In this document: piece by piece, positions 5,735-6,652 of the stretch | How the letters are laid out: each line of letters opens with the position of its first letter | Numbering within the stretch: position 1 is the stretch's first letter | Assembly (NCBI GenBank): GCA_026708165.1 | Contig: JAPOVO010000334.1 | Span: 1-6,652, forward strand | DNA: 6,652 bases | Direction: 5' to 3' | Source: Chloroflexota bacterium | Lineage (GTDB): Bacteria; Chloroflexota; UBA11872; VXNJ01 | Position numbers and translations under genes: made by a program | Notes under the pieces: model-generated | Databases searched by the model: none | Seen by the model: the letters and a program-made list of their open reading frames with translations, nothing else | What the model was told of the DNA's origin: nothing

Positions 5735-6334
5735 ATGGATCAACCACTGAACACGACTCAAGACACGCTCGCCTACACCTTATGGCCAGCTCGTGAAAAG
5801 AGGGCGGTCCTGCGCAACGCCGTTTTGGTGGTGGGCGGCACTTTAGCTATTTGGCTCTCGGCAAAGATACAGATCCCGTTCCATCCGGTGCCTTTGACCA
5901 TGCAGACGTTCGTCATCCTGGCCCTCGGCATGGCCTATGGATATCGGCTGGCCACGGCAACGCTCCTGCTCTATCTCGCCGAGGGACTGGTCGGCCTTCC
6001 CGTGTTCGCCGGGACGCCGGAGAAGGGTATTGGGCTCGCCTACATGGCCGGTACGACCGGCGGATATCTCATCGGCTTCTTGCTTGCAGCGGCAACGTGC
6101 GGCTGGCTGGCGGACCGTGGATGGGGCAAGAACGTTGTTACAACGGCCGCGGCGATGCTGATCGGCAACGTGATCATCTATATTCCGGGCTTGCTGTGGT
6201 TGGCCGCTGTCGTCGGACTCGACAAGCCGATATTCGAATGGGGTCTGACGCCATTCTTGCTCGGCGACTTGACCAAGCTGATTCTCGCCGCTGCGATTCT
6301 GCCTGCCCTATGGCGGTTCGTGCGTAAGACTTAA
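5735..6334 (+). CDS. bioY: BioY biotin transporter, substrate-binding S-component
   Basis: A 199-residue membrane protein, the usual BioY length. BioY is the biotin-binding S-component of energy-coupling-factor (ECF) transporters and works with the T-component and ATPases (BioM/BioN or a shared ECF module), or in some bacteria apparently alone. Family motifs are clear: PVPLTMQTF (51-59), YLAEGLVGLPVFAG (80-93), YMAGTTGGYLIGF (103-115), GNVIIYIPGLLWL (144-156) and PFLLGDLTK (173-181). The motif normally written GPTGGY has Thr in place of Pro here (GTTGGY). About six hydrophobic segments lie between 28 and 192. No bioM, bioN or biotin-synthesis gene is in the window, so partners are elsewhere or not needed. 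No good SD precedes ATG 5735, although the motif coverage leaves little doubt about the frame. An 11-codon out-of-frame ORF (5715-5750) overlaps the start. Confidence 0.95.
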   Translation: MDQPLNTTQDTLAYTLWPAREKRAVLRNAVLVVGGTLAIWLSAKIQIPFHPVPLTMQTFVILALGMAYGYRLATATLLLYLAEGLVGLPVFAGTPEKGIGLAYMAGTTGGYLIGFLLAAATCGWLADRGWGKNVVTTAAAMLIGNVIIYIPGLLWLAAVVGLDKPIFEWGLTPFLLGDLTKLILAAAILPALWRFVRKT

Positions 6335-6536
6335 CTGGACGTTGCGCACCGATATCACGCACCCGAGAGCATCCTCAACTTGGTGCCGACCTGTTGCTAG
6401 TTCCACGCCAAGCTAGACCTATCTAATGGCACCCCTCGATGACCATGACGTTCTCAGGGCGGAGAAGCATCGATTCGTCGTTTTCATTCACGCGAGACAT
6501 GCAAAGATCAGCCGTCCGAGGCATTCTCTATTTTCT

Positions 6537-6550
6537 ACAGTTTTTACTGT
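6537..6550. repeat. Short inverted repeat in the AT-rich tail
   Basis: ACAGT (6537-6541), a TTTT loop, then ACTGT (6546-6550) is a perfect 5-bp inverted repeat. It may be an operator half-site pair or a small hairpin about 200 bp after bioY. It is too short to call a terminator with confidence. Confidence 0.3.
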
Positions 6551-6610
6551 CTAAATTTTGAAAACTCGAATCGGCGGTGATAGTGTTGAACCGTAGAGAC
6601 TGATTTAGAT

Positions 6611-6620
6611 ATAGGCCTAT
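6611..6620. repeat. Perfect 10-bp palindrome
   Basis: ATAGGCCTAT is fully self-complementary and sits inside the AT-rich stretch near the right edge. It could be a dimeric regulator site for a gene beyond the window, but a single copy proves nothing. Confidence 0.25.
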
Positions 6621-6652
6621 TTAAAAACTCGCGGGACGGGGGGGCCCACCCG

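Larger units (their letters stand above)
6335..6652. other. Gene-poor tail with an AT-rich island and short palindromes
   Basis: No convincing gene is seen in the 318 bp after bioY. The only plus-strand ORF of note is 42 codons (6426-6554) with no SD and no recognisable family. From about 6530 to 6630 the base composition turns clearly AT-rich, unlike the rest of the window. That part contains ACAGT-TTTT-ACTGT (6537-6550) and the perfect palindrome ATAGGCCTAT (6611-6620). The window ends in a G-rich then C-rich run (from about 6632). This could be a promoter/operator region for a gene to the right, or a boundary of acquired DNA. Confidence 0.4.

Noticed and set aside
6426..6554. 42-codon plus-strand ORF after bioY
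   Set aside because: It has no SD, no recognisable family and low-complexity His/Arg content, and it ends inside the AT-rich stretch. It is likely chance.

Overview
The window is GC-rich, gene-dense bacterial DNA. It carries one gene cut by the left edge on the minus strand, six complete genes on the plus strand, and a gene-poor, AT-richer tail at the right edge. The organism cannot be named from the sequence. Strong GC bias at third codon positions, frequent Shine-Dalgarno (SD) sites, a lone biotin transporter S-component, an ankyrin-repeat lipoprotein-like gene and a cluster of sugar/amide-type enzymes suggest a free-living or host-associated environmental bacterium (for example Chloroflexota, Acidobacteriota or a sponge or soil lineage). 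That placement is a weak inference.

Left part (1-2403): a Gfo/Idh/MocA-family oxidoreductase reads leftward out of the window. It diverges across a 132-bp gap from an M20-family zinc amidohydrolase, which is followed after 42 bp by a classical short-chain dehydrogenase (SDR). All recognisable catalytic motifs of the M20 enzyme and the SDR are intact. The set looks like a small catabolic or modifying cluster in which an N-acyl or amide bond is hydrolysed and alcohol or sugar-like carbons are oxidised. The substrate is not readable from the sequence.

Middle part (2404-4372): next comes a predicted exported, probably lipid-anchored, ankyrin-repeat protein. It has nine repeats, eight of them exactly 34 residues long, and apparently starts at TTG with no SD. 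A VanZ-like integral membrane protein follows; its best start lies 7 nt after a TATGAT hexamer, which suggests a leaderless transcript.

Right part (4373-6652): an MscS-family mechanosensitive channel has a full-length SD sequence and a clean hairpin just after its stop. A BioY biotin transporter S-component follows, without its ECF partners in view. The last 318 bp hold no convincing gene. They contain a local drop in GC content with two short palindromes, then a G-rich run at the very edge.

Nothing here is clearly a new molecular system. The items most worth a second look are the exported ankyrin array with signs of internal duplication, the uncharacterised Gfo/M20/SDR cluster, the leaderless VanZ-like gene, and the unassigned AT-rich tail.
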